From NCBI RefSeq assembly GCF_000521865.1, contig NZ_JAME01000003.1:124001-188000 (forward strand): a stretch of 64,000 nucleotides of DNA, written 5' to 3'. Below the pieces are notes generated by a model that worked only from the letters and a program-made list of their open reading frames with translations, ran no database searches and was not told where the DNA came from. The translations under genes and the position numbers were made by a program. Positions 1 to 8,949 of this stretch are shown one piece after another. Within the stretch, counting starts at the first letter, position 1; every line of letters begins with the position of its first letter. Source of the stretch: Roseivivax isoporae LMG 25204. GTDB lineage: Bacteria > Pseudomonadota > Alphaproteobacteria > Rhodobacterales > Rhodobacteraceae.

Positions 1-512
1 CGCGGCTTGCCGAGGCGTTCCCGCAGGTCCTGCTGGTGCACCGGCTCGACCGCGACACGTCGGGGGTGATGATCTTTGCGCTGACGCCGCACGCGCAGCG
101 CCATCTCGGGCTGCAGTTCGAGAAACGGCAGGCCAAGAAGACCTACCTGGCGCGGGTGGCGGGGCGGCTCGAGCCGAAGACCGGGCAGGTGGATCTGCCG
201 CTGGCCGTCGACTGGCCGAACAGGCCCCTGCAGAAGGTCGACCGCGCCGAGGGCCGGCCGGCGCTGACCGACTGGCGGGTGCTGCGGGCCGCGGAGGACG
301 AGAGCCGGGTGCGGCTCATGCCGCGGACGGGGCGCAGCCACCAGCTGCGTGTGCACATGCTGGCGCTCGGGCACCCGATCCTCGGCGATCCGCTCTACGC
401 CCCCGAGACGGCGACGGCGTTCCCGCGCATGATGCTGCACGCCGAGGAGCTGCGCCTGCGCCATCCCGACGGCGGCGCGGGCGTGCGGTTCCGCGCGCCG
501 CCGCCCTTCTGA
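1..512 (+). CDS. RluA-family pseudouridine synthase, C-terminal part (partial at window start)
   Basis: This enzyme family isomerises specific uridines to pseudouridine in 23S rRNA or tRNA. The reading frame is open from base 3, so the real start lies before the window. The signature VHRLDRDTSG, holding the catalytic aspartate of the RluA group, is encoded at about bases 33-62. Downstream, the conserved segment with RTGRSHQLRVH and GHPILGDPLYA follows as in full-length members. The stop is TGA at 510-512. Which uridine is modified (RluA, RluC or RluD type) cannot be decided without the N-terminus. The next gene is convergent, 19 bases away. Confidence 0.93.
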   Translation, partial: RLAEAFPQVLLVHRLDRDTSGVMIFALTPHAQRHLGLQFEKRQAKKTYLARVAGRLEPKTGQVDLPLAVDWPNRPLQKVDRAEGRPALTDWRVLRAAEDESRVRLMPRTGRSHQLRVHMLALGHPILGDPLYAPETATAFPRMMLHAEELRLRHPDGGAGVRFRAPPPF

Positions 513-531
513 GGCGACGGCGCGACGGGTC

Positions 532-1971
532 CTACTCGGCCGCCCAGCCCGAGACGGCCTTGATCTCGGTGAAGTCCTCGATGCCGAAATGGCCGCCCTC
601 GCGCCCGTTGCCGGACTGCTTCATGCCGCCGAAGGGTGAGCCTGCGGAACGGTCCTGGCCGTTCATCTCGACCATGCCCGAGCGCAGCTGCCGCGCGAGC
701 CGGTTGCGGCGCGCGCCGTCCTGCGTCTGCACGTAGTTCGTGAGCCCGTAGACGGTGTCGTTGGCGATCTCGACCGCCTGCGCCTCGTCCTCGAACCGCA
801 TGATGGTCAGCACGGGGCCGAAGATCTCCTCGCGCGCGATGGTCATGTCGTTCGTCACGTCGGCAAAGACCGTGGGGCGGGCAAAGAAGCCTCGGTTCAG
901 GCCCTCGGGCCGGCCGGGGCCGCCGGCGACCAGCCGGGCGCCCTCGTCGATGCCCTTCTGGATCAGGTCCTGCACCTTCTGCCACTGCGTCTCGTTCACG
1001 AGCGGGCCGATATGGCGGCCGTCCTCCGAGGCGGGGCCGACCTTGACCTGCTCGGCGACGCGGGCAGCCTCGTCGACCACGCGGTCATAGACCGAGGATT
1101 CGACCAGCATCCGCGACGGCGCGTTGCAGGACTGGCCGGTGTTCTGCATCATGTGCAGCACGCCCCGCTTGACCGCCTTCTCGTCGGCATCGGCGAAGAT
1201 GAGGTTGGCGCCCTTGCCGCCGAGCTCGAGGTGCACGCGCTTCAGCGTGTCCGCGGCGTTCTTCGAGATCAGCCGGCCGGCGCGCGAGGAGCCGGTGAAG
1301 CTGACCATGTCGACGTCGGGATGACCCGAGAGCTGGGTGCCGACGCCCGGGCCGTCCCCGTTCACGAGGTTGAACACGCCCTTGGGGAACCCCGCCTCGT
1401 CCATGCATTCGGCAAAGATCATCGCCGACAGCGGGCTTTCCTCGGAGGGCTTCAGGATCATGGTGCAGCCCGCGACGGCGGCCGCGCCGACCTTGAGCGT
1501 GACCTGGTTCATGGGCCAGTTCCACGGCGTGATGAGCGCCGCGACGCCCACCGCCTCGCGGATGATGCGGTCGCCCGGCGCGTCGTCGCGCAGCGGCGCC
1601 TCGAACGGGAAGTCGCGCGCGGCGTCGAGGAACTCCTGGAGGTGGAAGGCGCCCGCGCCCGACTGGCTGCTGCGGGCGAGGTCCCGCGGCGCGCCCATCT
1701 CCTGGCTCATGGCCTCGGCGATGTCGTCCGCGCGGCGCTTGTACACCTCGAGCAGCCGCTCGAGGCAGGCGATGCGCTCGGCCGGGTCGGCGTGCATCCA
1801 GCCCGGCAGGGCGCGCTTGGCCGCGGCGACTGCGGCGTCGGTGTCGGCGGCACCGCCGAGCGAGATGACCGCGAAGGGCTCCTCGGTCGACGGGTCGATC
1901 ACCTTGTGGTCGGTGCCTGCGACCGGGTCGGTCCAGGCGCCGTCGATGTAGAATTGCCGGCGTTCGATCAT
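532..1971 (-). CDS. NAD(P)-dependent aldehyde dehydrogenase
   Basis: A 479-residue member of the aldehyde dehydrogenase superfamily, which oxidises aldehydes to carboxylic acids in the cytoplasm. Visible are the cofactor and oxyanion segment TPWNWP (Asn151), the Rossmann motif FTGSSRAG near 225, the general base in ELGGKGAN (Glu249) and the nucleophile in GQSCNAPSR (Cys282). Length is normal for the family. The frame stays open 28 codons upstream, but the ATG at 1971 is preceded by GGGAG at good spacing and begins the conserved N-terminus, so I start there. It diverges from the peroxiredoxin gene across 158 bases. The natural aldehyde is unknown. Confidence 0.93.
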   Translation of the reverse strand: MIERRQFYIDGAWTDPVAGTDHKVIDPSTEEPFAVISLGGAADTDAAVAAAKRALPGWMHADPAERIACLERLLEVYKRRADDIAEAMSQEMGAPRDLARSSQSGAGAFHLQEFLDAARDFPFEAPLRDDAPGDRIIREAVGVAALITPWNWPMNQVTLKVGAAAVAGCTMILKPSEESPLSAMIFAECMDEAGFPKGVFNLVNGDGPGVGTQLSGHPDVDMVSFTGSSRAGRLISKNAADTLKRVHLELGGKGANLIFADADEKAVKRGVLHMMQNTGQSCNAPSRMLVESSVYDRVVDEAARVAEQVKVGPASEDGRHIGPLVNETQWQKVQDLIQKGIDEGARLVAGGPGRPEGLNRGFFARPTVFADVTNDMTIAREEIFGPVLTIMRFEDEAQAVEIANDTVYGLTNYVQTQDGARRNRLARQLRSGMVEMNGQDRSAGSPFGGMKQSGNGREGGHFGIEDFTEIKAVSGWAAE

Positions 1972-2129
1972 GGGTGGTCTCCCTTCACGAGATTTCCGTA
2001 GAATTTGATCATATCGTCGCACCGCCCGCCGGCACCTGCAAGCGGCAAGCGGCACGTCGGGGGCTGCAAACGCGCATCGCCGCGCCTAGGTTGCAGGGGG
2101 AGACGCACATCATCGACACGGAGGACCCC

Positions 2130-2786
2130 ATGTCCCTGCGCATCAACGACACCATCCCCGACCTGACGGTCGAGACCGACCAGGGCACGTTCAGCCTGCA
2201 CGAGTGGATCGGCGACAGCTGGGCTATCCTGTTCTCGCATCCCAAGGACTTCACCCCCGTCTGCACGACGGAGTTCGGTGCCGTGGCGCAGCTCGCCCCG
2301 GAATGGGAGAAGCGCAAGACGAAGGTGCTGGGCATCTCCGTCGATTCGGCCGCCGACCACGTGAAGTGGAAGTCGGACATCGAGGTGGTGAGCCAAGGCG
2401 CCAAGGCGGGCTTTCCCATCGTCGCCGACACCAATCTCGAGCTGTCCAAGGCGTTCGACATGCTGCCGGCGGAGGCCTACCTGCCGGACGGCCGGACGCC
2501 CAACGACACCGCCACCGTGCGGGCGGTCTTCATCGTCGCGCCCGACAAGACGCTGAAGCTGATGATGACCTACCCGATGAACGTGGGCCGCAACTTCGCC
2601 GAGGTGCTGCGCGCCCTCGACGGCCTGCAGACCGCCGCCGCGCACGGCGTCGCGACGCCCGCGAACTGGCAGGTGGGCGACGACGTGGTGATCCCCGCGA
2701 CCGTGAGCGAGGAGGACGCGGCGACCCGGTTCGGCCAGTACCAGACCGTGCTGCCCTACCTGCGCATGACCAAGGTCCCGGGCTGA
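2130..2786 (+). CDS. 1-Cys peroxiredoxin (Prx6 type)
   Basis: A 218-residue thiol peroxidase that reduces hydrogen peroxide and organic hydroperoxides. The peroxidatic cysteine is Cys45 in the Prx6-type motif DFTPVCTTE. The long C-terminal dimerisation part (NVGRNFAEVLRALDGLQ) is also typical of Prx6, and no resolving cysteine is evident. The ATG at 2130 follows GAGGAC; the frame extends upstream into the intergenic region, but nothing there resembles the family. Divergent from the aldehyde dehydrogenase, so shared stress control is possible though no operator is obvious. Confidence 0.95.
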   Translation: MSLRINDTIPDLTVETDQGTFSLHEWIGDSWAILFSHPKDFTPVCTTEFGAVAQLAPEWEKRKTKVLGISVDSAADHVKWKSDIEVVSQGAKAGFPIVADTNLELSKAFDMLPAEAYLPDGRTPNDTATVRAVFIVAPDKTLKLMMTYPMNVGRNFAEVLRALDGLQTAAAHGVATPANWQVGDDVVIPATVSEEDAATRFGQYQTVLPYLRMTKVPG

Positions 2787-2927
2787 GGACCTGACGCCGG
2801 CCGACCCGGGCCGGTCCTGCACAGGGATGCGGCGCGGCGGCCCCGCCGGGCCGGTCGCGCGCGGGGCGCACCTTGCCTCGCGCGCGGGCTTGCGGTCTGA
2901 TCGCCAGCCGAAAGGAGCCCGCCCCTC

Positions 2928-3965
2928 ATGACCACGCCGTTCATCCTCGGCCGGACGCGCATCGCGCCCGGTGCACGCCGCACGGTCGACCTGCCGGTAT
3001 CCGTCCTGTCGGACCACACGCCCGTGACCCTGTCCGCGCACGTGGTGCACGGCCGCCGGCCGGGGCCGGTGATGTTCGTGTCCGCGGCGATCCACGGCGA
3101 CGAGGTGATCGGCGTCGAGATCGTCCGCCGGCTGCTGCGCGCCGCGCCGCTCGACCGGCTGGCGGGCACGCTGATCGCGGTGCCCATCGTCAACGCCTTC
3201 GGCTTTCTCAACCAGTCACGCTACATGCCCGACCGGCGCGACCTGAACCGGTCGTTCCCGGGACACGCGCAGGGCTCGCTCGCCGGACGGCTCGCCGACC
3301 TCTTCCTGACCGAGATCGTCGCGCGCTGCGACATCGGCATCGACCTGCATTCGGCGGCGGTCGGGCGCACCAACCTGCCGCAGATCCGGCTGACGCCCGG
3401 CAACGCGCGGCTGCGGGCGCTGGGCGCGGCCTTCGGCGCGCCGGTGACGCTGATGTCGAAGGTGCGCGAGGGGTCGCTGCGCGAGGCGGCCGAGGCCGCG
3501 GGCGTGGACCTCCTGCTCTACGAGGCGGGCGAGGGGCTGCGCTTCGACGAGGTCGCGGCGCGGGCGGGCGTCGCGGGCATCCTGCGGGTGATGCAGGCGG
3601 CCGAGATGATCGGCGCGCGGGGCGTGCCGCGGGCACGGGGCGCGTCGGTGCACTGCGAACGCTCGACCTGGGTGCGGGCGCCGTCGGGCGGCCTTCTCCG
3701 GACGCTGAAGGCGAGCGGCGACTACGTTACCGAGGGCACGGTGCTGGGCCTCGTGTCCGACCCCTTCGGCGATGTCGAGGCCGAGGTGCGCGCGCCCGCG
3801 AGCGGCATCATCGTCGGGCGCACCAACCTGCCGGTGGTCAACGAGGGCGACGCGCTGTTCCACGTGGCCGAACCGGCGCGCCCGGTGCACCACGAGACCG
3901 CGCAGGTCGAGATGGCCGAACATCTCGACGCGCCGGCGCTCTTCGACGAGGACGAGATCATCTGA
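2928..3965 (+). CDS. Succinylglutamate desuccinylase/aspartoacylase-family deacylase
   Basis: A 345-residue zinc carboxypeptidase-fold (M14-like) deacylase of the AstE/AspA group, expected to hydrolyse an N-acyl amino acid or similar amide. The zinc site is visible as AAIHGDE (His56, Glu59) and the later IDLHSA, with DLNRSFPG between them. The C-terminal 100 residues form a biotin/lipoyl-like beta domain with APASGIIVG, common in this group. It starts at ATG 2928 after AAAGGAG. It lies alone between the peroxiredoxin gene and convergent truB. The substrate is unknown; astE itself is unlikely without other ast genes nearby. Confidence 0.85.
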   Translation: MTTPFILGRTRIAPGARRTVDLPVSVLSDHTPVTLSAHVVHGRRPGPVMFVSAAIHGDEVIGVEIVRRLLRAAPLDRLAGTLIAVPIVNAFGFLNQSRYMPDRRDLNRSFPGHAQGSLAGRLADLFLTEIVARCDIGIDLHSAAVGRTNLPQIRLTPGNARLRALGAAFGAPVTLMSKVREGSLREAAEAAGVDLLLYEAGEGLRFDEVAARAGVAGILRVMQAAEMIGARGVPRARGASVHCERSTWVRAPSGGLLRTLKASGDYVTEGTVLGLVSDPFGDVEAEVRAPASGIIVGRTNLPVVNEGDALFHVAEPARPVHHETAQVEMAEHLDAPALFDEDEII

Positions 3966-3985
3966 GGCCGCGGCGGCGTCTTGCC

Positions 3986-4894
3986 TCAGCGGTGGCGGAA
4001 CACCCGGCTCGGGTGCAGTTCGCCGCCGCGATAGGTGCCGACCGCCACCGCGCGGCCGTCGAGCGCCGCCCAGCATTCGTCGCCGAATTCGAGGTCGGGC
4101 GCGATCACCATGCCCGGGTTGCCGTTGCGGAGCCGCGTCGCCGCCTCGGCGGTGCAGCGCGCCTCGGGCAGCTCGGCGAGCCCGGTCTCGAGCGGCAGGA
4201 GCCGCGCGTCGAGGTCGGGCGTGCGCGCCAGCCGCTCGATCTCGTCGAGCGCCATGCCGTCCTCGGCGTCGAACGGCCCTGACCAGAGGCGGCGCAGCTC
4301 GCGCACGTGGCCGAGGCAGCCCAGCGCCTCGCCCAGGTCGCGGGCGATGGAGCGCACGTAGCCGCCCTTGCCGCAGGTCATCTCGAGCGTCACGTGGTCG
4401 CTGTCGGGCCGGTCGGTCATCACCAGCTCCTCGACCCAGAGGGGGCGGGCGGCGATCTCCATCACCTCGCCGTCGCGGGCGCGGGCATAGGCGCGTTCCC
4501 CGTCGATCTTGACCGCGGAATATTGCGGCGGCACCTGCGCGATCTCGCCCACGAAGGCGTGCAGCGCCTCCTTGATCTCGGCGTCCGACGGGCGCGCGTC
4601 GGACGTGCCGATGACCCGGCCCTCGGCATCGTCGGTGTCGGTCGCCTGCCCGAGCCGCACGGTGAAGCGGTAGGCCTTGAGCGCATCGGTGACAAAGGGA
4701 ACGGTCTTGGTCGCCTCGCCGAGCGCCACCGCCAGAACGCCGGTCGCGTCGGGATCGAGCGTGCCTGCGTGGCCCGCCTTCTTGGCATCGAGGGCCCAGC
4801 GGACCTTGCCCACCACGGCGGTCGAGGTGATGCCGGCGGGCTTGTCCACCACCAGCCAGCCCGAGATGTCGCGTCCCTTGCGTGTGCGTGCCAT
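3986..4894 (-). CDS. truB: tRNA pseudouridine(55) synthase TruB
   Basis: TruB converts U55 of the T-loop of tRNAs to pseudouridine. The 302-residue protein has the N-terminal [12 protein letters not shown] segment, the catalytic [14 protein letters not shown] with the nucleophilic Asp47, and the conserved [20 protein letters not shown] stretch. Family length is 290-310, so it looks complete. It is the last gene of the leftward run and is convergent with the deacylase gene 20 bases away. No rbfA, nusA or rpsO neighbours are seen here. Confidence 0.96.
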   Translation of the reverse strand: MARTRKGRDISGWLVVDKPAGITSTAVVGKVRWALDAKKAGHAGTLDPDATGVLAVALGEATKTVPFVTDALKAYRFTVRLGQATDTDDAEGRVIGTSDARPSDAEIKEALHAFVGEIAQVPPQYSAVKIDGERAYARARDGEVMEIAARPLWVEELVMTDRPDSDHVTLEMTCGKGGYVRSIARDLGEALGCLGHVRELRRLWSGPFDAEDGMALDEIERLARTPDLDARLLPLETGLAELPEARCTAEAATRLRNGNPGMVIAPDLEFGDECWAALDGRAVAVGTYRGGELHPSRVFRHR

Positions 4895-4979
4895 GCCGTT
4901 CCCGTTACCCTGCCGCGGATGAGGCCGGGGGCGTAGCGGGCGCCGGGCGGGCTGTCAATCGCACCGCGCGGCGCGTGCC

Positions 4980-5177
4980 TCAGTCGAGGATGCGCGCCTC
5001 CTCGCGCAGCATCACGGGGATGCCGTCGCGGATCGGAAAGGCGAGATTCGCGTTCCGGCTCACCAGTTCCTGCCGCTCGGCGTCGTAGTCGAGCGAGCCG
5101 TGGCTGACCGGGCAGATCAGCGCCTCGAGCATCCGGCGGTCGAAGGCGGCGCGCGGCCGCGGGGCTTCGTCGGTCAT
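4980..5177 (-). CDS. Trm112-like small zinc-ribbon-type protein (UPF0434/YcaR family)
   Basis: A 65-residue protein of the Trm112/YcaR family. The core reads [13 protein letters not shown], then [18 protein letters not shown], matching the family hallmark of a short beta domain ending in FPIxDGIPVML. The paired cysteines of some members are reduced here to a single CPV motif. Eukaryotic Trm112 activates methyltransferases; the role in bacteria is not settled. Its ATG overlaps the stop of the LON-domain gene by four bases (5174-5177), so the two are translationally coupled. Confidence 0.88.
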   Translation of the reverse strand: MTDEAPRPRAAFDRRMLEALICPVSHGSLDYDAERQELVSRNANLAFPIRDGIPVMLREEARILD

Positions 5178-5821
5178 TGCATCATCTCCTCACCGCCCGG
5201 GCCGCCGCGCAGCGCGTACTCGATCAGCGTCACCAGCGTCTCGCGCCGCGTGCCGAGCGACGGCGCCTCGAGCAGCGCCTGCTTGTCCTCGGGATCGAAG
5301 TCCAGAAGCATCGACAGCGAGTTGATGAGCAGCTCGTCGTCGGCCTCCTTGAGCGTCGACCAGTCGGCCGACAGGTTCCGCCACGAGAAGTAGCGGTCGA
5401 GCAACTGCAGGAAGCGGTCGCGGGGGAAGTCGTTGTCGTTCTCGGGCCCGCCCCGGTCGGCCTCGAAGCCGTCCCAGCGGACCTCGCAGCGGCGATAGGG
5501 GGTGAAGCCCTCGACCTCGCGCTCGATGCGGAAGCGCGAGATGCCGGTCAGCGTGATCATGTACCGGCCGTCCTCGGTCTCGGACAGCTGGGTCACGCGA
5601 CCGGCGCAGCCGATCGTGTGCAGGGCCTTCTTGTCGCGGCCCGGCACGGGGTTCGGCTGCACCATTCCGATCATCCGCGCGTCGGTCTTGAGGCTGTCGT
5701 CCAGCATCGCGAGGTAGCGCGGTTCGAAAAGGTGCAGCGGCAACCGGGCGCGCGGCAGCAGCAGCGCGCCGGTCAGCGGGAATACGGGGATGACCTTGGG
5801 CAGATCCGGAAGTCGCTCCAT
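5174..5821 (-). CDS. LON peptidase substrate-binding domain protein
   Basis: A 215-residue stand-alone LON N-terminal (PUA-like) domain. The hallmark start [20 protein letters not shown] is followed by [13 protein letters not shown] and an IGCAGRV strand. There is no ATPase or protease domain, so it probably binds protein rather than cutting it. It lies 27 bases after the ybbN-like co-chaperone gene and overlaps the Trm112-like gene, an arrangement I recall as common in alphaproteobacteria. A link to protein quality control is inferred from that context only. Confidence 0.9.
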   Translation of the reverse strand: MERLPDLPKVIPVFPLTGALLLPRARLPLHLFEPRYLAMLDDSLKTDARMIGMVQPNPVPGRDKKALHTIGCAGRVTQLSETEDGRYMITLTGISRFRIEREVEGFTPYRRCEVRWDGFEADRGGPENDNDFPRDRFLQLLDRYFSWRNLSADWSTLKEADDELLINSLSMLLDFDPEDKQALLEAPSLGTRRETLVTLIEYALRGGPGGEEMMQ

Positions 5822-5848
5822 GACGCGCCAGCTAGCCCGGACCCGGGC

Positions 5849-6763
5849 TCAGGCAAATATCATCGAGCTGAGTTTTCGACGACCGTTCAGGACGATGGGA
5901 TCGTTGGCCTTGAGCGCGTCGAAAACGGTGAAGAGCTGCGTCTTGGCGGCACCGTCGTTCCATTCCCGGTCGCGGCGGAAAAGCTCGAGCAGGTGATCCA
6001 CCGCCTCCTGCGTGCGGCCCGCCGCCTGCAGCGCCTGCGCGAGGTCGAACCGCGCCTGGTGGTCCTGCGGATCGGCGGCGACCCTTGCCTCGAGATCGGC
6101 CACCGGGCCCGCGTTCTCGGCCTGCCGGGCGAGCTGGATCTGCGCGTGCGCGGCCTCGAGTTCCGGCGCGGTCGCGATCTCGGCCGGCACGCCGTTCAGC
6201 ACCGCCTCGGCCTGCGCGACGTCGCCCATGGCGACCAGCGTGCGCACCACGCCCGCATAGGCCGTCGGGTTGCGTTCGTCCTCGCCGAGGATCGCCTGGA
6301 AGACCTGCAGCGCGTCCGCATAGGCGCCCTGATCGATCATCTCCTCGGCGGCGGCCAGCGCGTCGTCGAGCCCGCCCGACGGGTCGCCGCCCGCCTGGCC
6401 GACCAGCCGGTCGACGAAGGCCTTGATCTCGGACTGCGGAACCGCGCCCTGGAAGCCGTCGACCGGCTGGCCCTGCCAGAAGGCGTAGACGGTCGGGATC
6501 GACTGGATGCGCAGCTGGCTCGCGATCATCTGCGCCTGGTCGACGTTGACCTTGGCCATCTTGACCGCACCCTTGGCCGCGCGCACCGCGTCCTCGAGCA
6601 TCGGGCCGAGGGTCTTGCACGGCCCGCACCACGGCGCCCAGAAGTCGACGATGACGGGAACCTCGCGCGACGCCTCGACGACGTCCTGCATGAAGCTCTG
6701 CTCGGTCACGTCCTTGATGAGGTCCGGCGCTTCCTGCGCCTTGGCTGTGCCCAGTTCGATCAT
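5849..6763 (-). CDS. Thioredoxin-domain co-chaperone, YbbN/CnoX-like with C-terminal TPRs
   Basis: A 304-residue protein with an N-terminal thioredoxin fold and a helical repeat tail. The redox motif WAPWCGPCK gives Cys46 and Cys49, so unlike Escherichia coli YbbN, which has SxxC, both active cysteines are present. Residues from about 125 onward form TPR-like helices (for example AAAEEMIDQGAYADALQVFQ and QARFDLAQALQAAGRTQEAV). The family acts as a redox-sensitive holdase delivering clients to chaperones; that role is inferred. It is followed by the LON-domain gene. Confidence 0.9.
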   Translation of the reverse strand: MIELGTAKAQEAPDLIKDVTEQSFMQDVVEASREVPVIVDFWAPWCGPCKTLGPMLEDAVRAAKGAVKMAKVNVDQAQMIASQLRIQSIPTVYAFWQGQPVDGFQGAVPQSEIKAFVDRLVGQAGGDPSGGLDDALAAAEEMIDQGAYADALQVFQAILGEDERNPTAYAGVVRTLVAMGDVAQAEAVLNGVPAEIATAPELEAAHAQIQLARQAENAGPVADLEARVAADPQDHQARFDLAQALQAAGRTQEAVDHLLELFRRDREWNDGAAKTQLFTVFDALKANDPIVLNGRRKLSSMIFA

Positions 6764-6853
6764 GTTTCCGGTTCCCTCGGGCTCTCGCGTTCCTGTGATG
6801 CCGGTCTAGATGGAGCACGCGGCCCTGTGTTGCAAGGGGACGCGGCGCCCGCG

Positions 6854-7642
6854 TCAGAGGTCGAAGGTGGCGAAGACCGGGGCATGGTCGGACGGTTTTT
6901 CCCAGCCGCGGACCTCGCGCAGGATGCGGCTGCCATGCGCCGCGCCGGCGATGTCCGGCGAGGCCCAGACATGGTCCAGCCTGCGGCCCTTGTCGGCGGC
7001 GTTCCAGTCCGGCGAGCGGTAGGACCACCAGGAATAGAGTTGGCCCTCGGGGATGTCCTTGCGGGTGACGTCGACCCAGCGGCCGGCCTCCTGCGCGCGG
7101 GTCAGGTGCTCGACCTCGACCGGCGTGTGCGACACGACCTTGAGGAGCTGCTTGTGCGACCAGACGTCGTCTTCGCGCGGGGCGATGTTGAGGTCGCCCA
7201 CCAGCACCGAGCGCTGCGGCATCGTGTCGGCGAAATGCGCGGTCATGTCCGAGACGTAGTCGAGCTTCTGTCCGAACTTCACGTTCTTCTCGCGGTCGGG
7301 CACGTCGCCGCCGGCGGGGACGTAGAAGTTGTGCACGAGCACGCCGTTCGGCAGCCGCGCCGCCACGTGCCGGGCATGGCCGAGCCCCGCGAAGTCGAGG
7401 CTGCCCGCGTCCTCGAGCGGCAGCTTCGACAGGATCGCGACGCCGTTGTAGCCCTTGTCGCCGCGCGCGACCACGTGCGCGTAGCCAAGCGCGCGGAACC
7501 GTTCCATCGGGATCTTGTCGACCGGGCTCTTGCATTCCTGCAGGCACAGGACGTCGGGTGCCTCCTCCGCGAGCAGCTGCGCCACGAGCGCCTCGCGCAG
7601 GCGGACGGAGTTGATGTTCCAGGTGGCGAGCGTGAAGGCCAT
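6854..7642 (-). CDS. xthA: Exodeoxyribonuclease III / AP endonuclease
   Basis: A 262-residue Mg-dependent nuclease that cleaves DNA at abasic sites and has 3'-5' exonuclease activity in base excision repair. Visible motifs are TWNINSVR at the N-terminus, LCLQECKSP (metal-binding Glu), GDLNIAPREDD and the C-terminal SDHAPVFATF with the catalytic Asp-His pair. The ATG at 7642 starts the conserved MAFTLATWNIN; an upstream extension of 22 codons in the same frame has no family resemblance. It lies between the sua5-type gene and the ybbN-like gene. Confidence 0.95.
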   Translation of the reverse strand: MAFTLATWNINSVRLREALVAQLLAEEAPDVLCLQECKSPVDKIPMERFRALGYAHVVARGDKGYNGVAILSKLPLEDAGSLDFAGLGHARHVAARLPNGVLVHNFYVPAGGDVPDREKNVKFGQKLDYVSDMTAHFADTMPQRSVLVGDLNIAPREDDVWSHKQLLKVVSHTPVEVEHLTRAQEAGRWVDVTRKDIPEGQLYSWWSYRSPDWNAADKGRRLDHVWASPDIAGAAHGSRILREVRGWEKPSDHAPVFATFDL

Positions 7643-7726
7643 GGGCGTGTCTCCGGGCGTCGTCTGTCGGTCGCGCGGACCATGCCCGGCCCCGTGCGCC
7701 GAAGGCAACCCGGAAGCGGCTTGACC

Positions 7727-8677
7727 TCAGGCGCGGGGGGCCGCGGCCCGGCGCAGGCGGTCGTTGATCGCGACGCCGAGCCCGTGCCCGGGAACGGGCG
7801 AGACCGCGATCACCCGCGGCCCGCCGGCGTCGAGGGCGTGCAGGTGGGCGAAGAGATTCGCGGCCGCCTCGCGCAGGTCGCCCGCGGCCGACAGGTTCAG
7901 GTCGCAGGCGACGGGACCGAAGCCGAGCCGCGCCTCGCCGTCGCGCCACGCGGTCGCGTCCAGCCGGAGCGCGGCAACGGGGGCGTAATGCGACGCGGTC
8001 TGGCCGGGCGCGGTGATCGCGTCGCCCGCGGGACCGCCGGGCAGGGCGGCGCCGAGCGCCGCCTCGAGCGCCTCGCGCGGCAGGCCGCCCGGGCGCAGCA
8101 GCCGCGGCGCCTCCGCGAGGCCGAGGATGGTCGATTCGACGCCCACCTCGGTCGGTCCGCCGTCGAGCACCGCGGCGATGCGCCCGTCGAGCGTTGCAAG
8201 CACGTGCGCCGCGGTCGTGGGGCTGATCCGCCCCGACCGGTTGGCCGAGGGCGCCGCCACCGGCAGACCCGCCTCGGAAAGCAGCGCGCGGGCGACCGGA
8301 TGGGCGGGCATGCGCACCGCGAGCGTGTCGAGCCCCGCGGCCGCGAGCCGCGAGACCGGCGCGTCGGGCAGCATCGGCAGCACCAGCGTCAGCGGCCCCG
8401 GCCAGAACGCGGCCGCGAGCGCCTCGGCCGCGTCGGGCCAGGCGACGAGGCGGCGCGCGGCGGCGATGTCGGCCACGTGCACGATGAGCGGGTTGAAGCC
8501 CGGCCGGTCCTTGGCGGCGTAGATCCCCGCGACCGCGTCGTCCGATCGCGCGTCGGCGCCGAGGCCGTAGACCGTTTCCGTCGGAAAGGCGACGGCACGG
8601 CCCGCGCGCAGGTGCCCGGCGGCGCGCGCGATGCCCGCCGCGTCCGCTGCCAGCCGTTCGGTCTCCTGATCCGCCAT
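7727..8677 (-). CDS. L-threonylcarbamoyladenylate synthase (Sua5/YrdC/YwlC)
   Basis: This enzyme makes threonylcarbamoyl-AMP from threonine, bicarbonate and ATP, the first step of the t6A37 tRNA modification. The 316-residue protein has the YrdC core with FPTETVYGLGADA, AAKDRPGFNPLIVHV and the PSANRSGRISPT motif, plus a C-terminal Sua5 domain of about 110 residues (SHYAPVAALRLD linker), which marks it as Sua5-type rather than short YrdC-type. I start at ATG 8677; the frame continues open upstream only as GC-rich noise. It diverges from the acyl-CoA dehydrogenase gene across 272 bases. Confidence 0.93.
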   Translation of the reverse strand: MADQETERLAADAAGIARAAGHLRAGRAVAFPTETVYGLGADARSDDAVAGIYAAKDRPGFNPLIVHVADIAAARRLVAWPDAAEALAAAFWPGPLTLVLPMLPDAPVSRLAAAGLDTLAVRMPAHPVARALLSEAGLPVAAPSANRSGRISPTTAAHVLATLDGRIAAVLDGGPTEVGVESTILGLAEAPRLLRPGGLPREALEAALGAALPGGPAGDAITAPGQTASHYAPVAALRLDATAWRDGEARLGFGPVACDLNLSAAGDLREAAANLFAHLHALDAGGPRVIAVSPVPGHGLGVAINDRLRRAAAPRA

Positions 8678-8772
8678 CGCCCGCGTCCCCGTCCGATGCC
8701 CGCTTCCGGCGGGCGTCGCCGTCATGACCGATGCGGGCGCCGATTGGAAGCGTCGCGGGCCGTGCGCGCGTG

Positions 8773-8807
8773 ACGCCGCGTTTCCCGCCGCGGGCGGGAC
8801 GCGGCGT
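8773..8807. other. Long GC-rich hairpin in divergent intergenic region
   Basis: In the 272-base gap between the two divergent genes (8678-8949), bases 8773-8781 (ACGCCGCGT) pair perfectly with 8799-8807. After a two-base bulge, 8784-8789 pairs with 8793-8798, leaving a three-base loop: 15 G-C-rich pairs in all. No U-tract follows on either strand, so it is not a standard terminator. It may be an mRNA leader structure of the dehydrogenase gene. Nothing else recognisable lies in the gap apart from the AAAGGAGG ribosome site before 8950. Confidence 0.45.
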
Positions 8808-8949
8808 TCCGATGGACGCAGCGGCGGCGGCCTGCCACGGTGGCGGGCGAACCGGGTCCGCCCGGCACGGGGGTCGGCCCCCCGCGCCGCAGGCAGGGGC
8901 CCGCCCCAGACAGGCGCAAGCCGTCCCGCAAGGTGAAAGGAGGAGGCCC

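Noticed and set aside
5177-8773. A 1198-codon open frame opposite the LON-domain, ybbN-like, xthA and sua5-type genes
   Set aside because: It spans four recognisable genes and their gaps on the other strand, which a real gene would not do.
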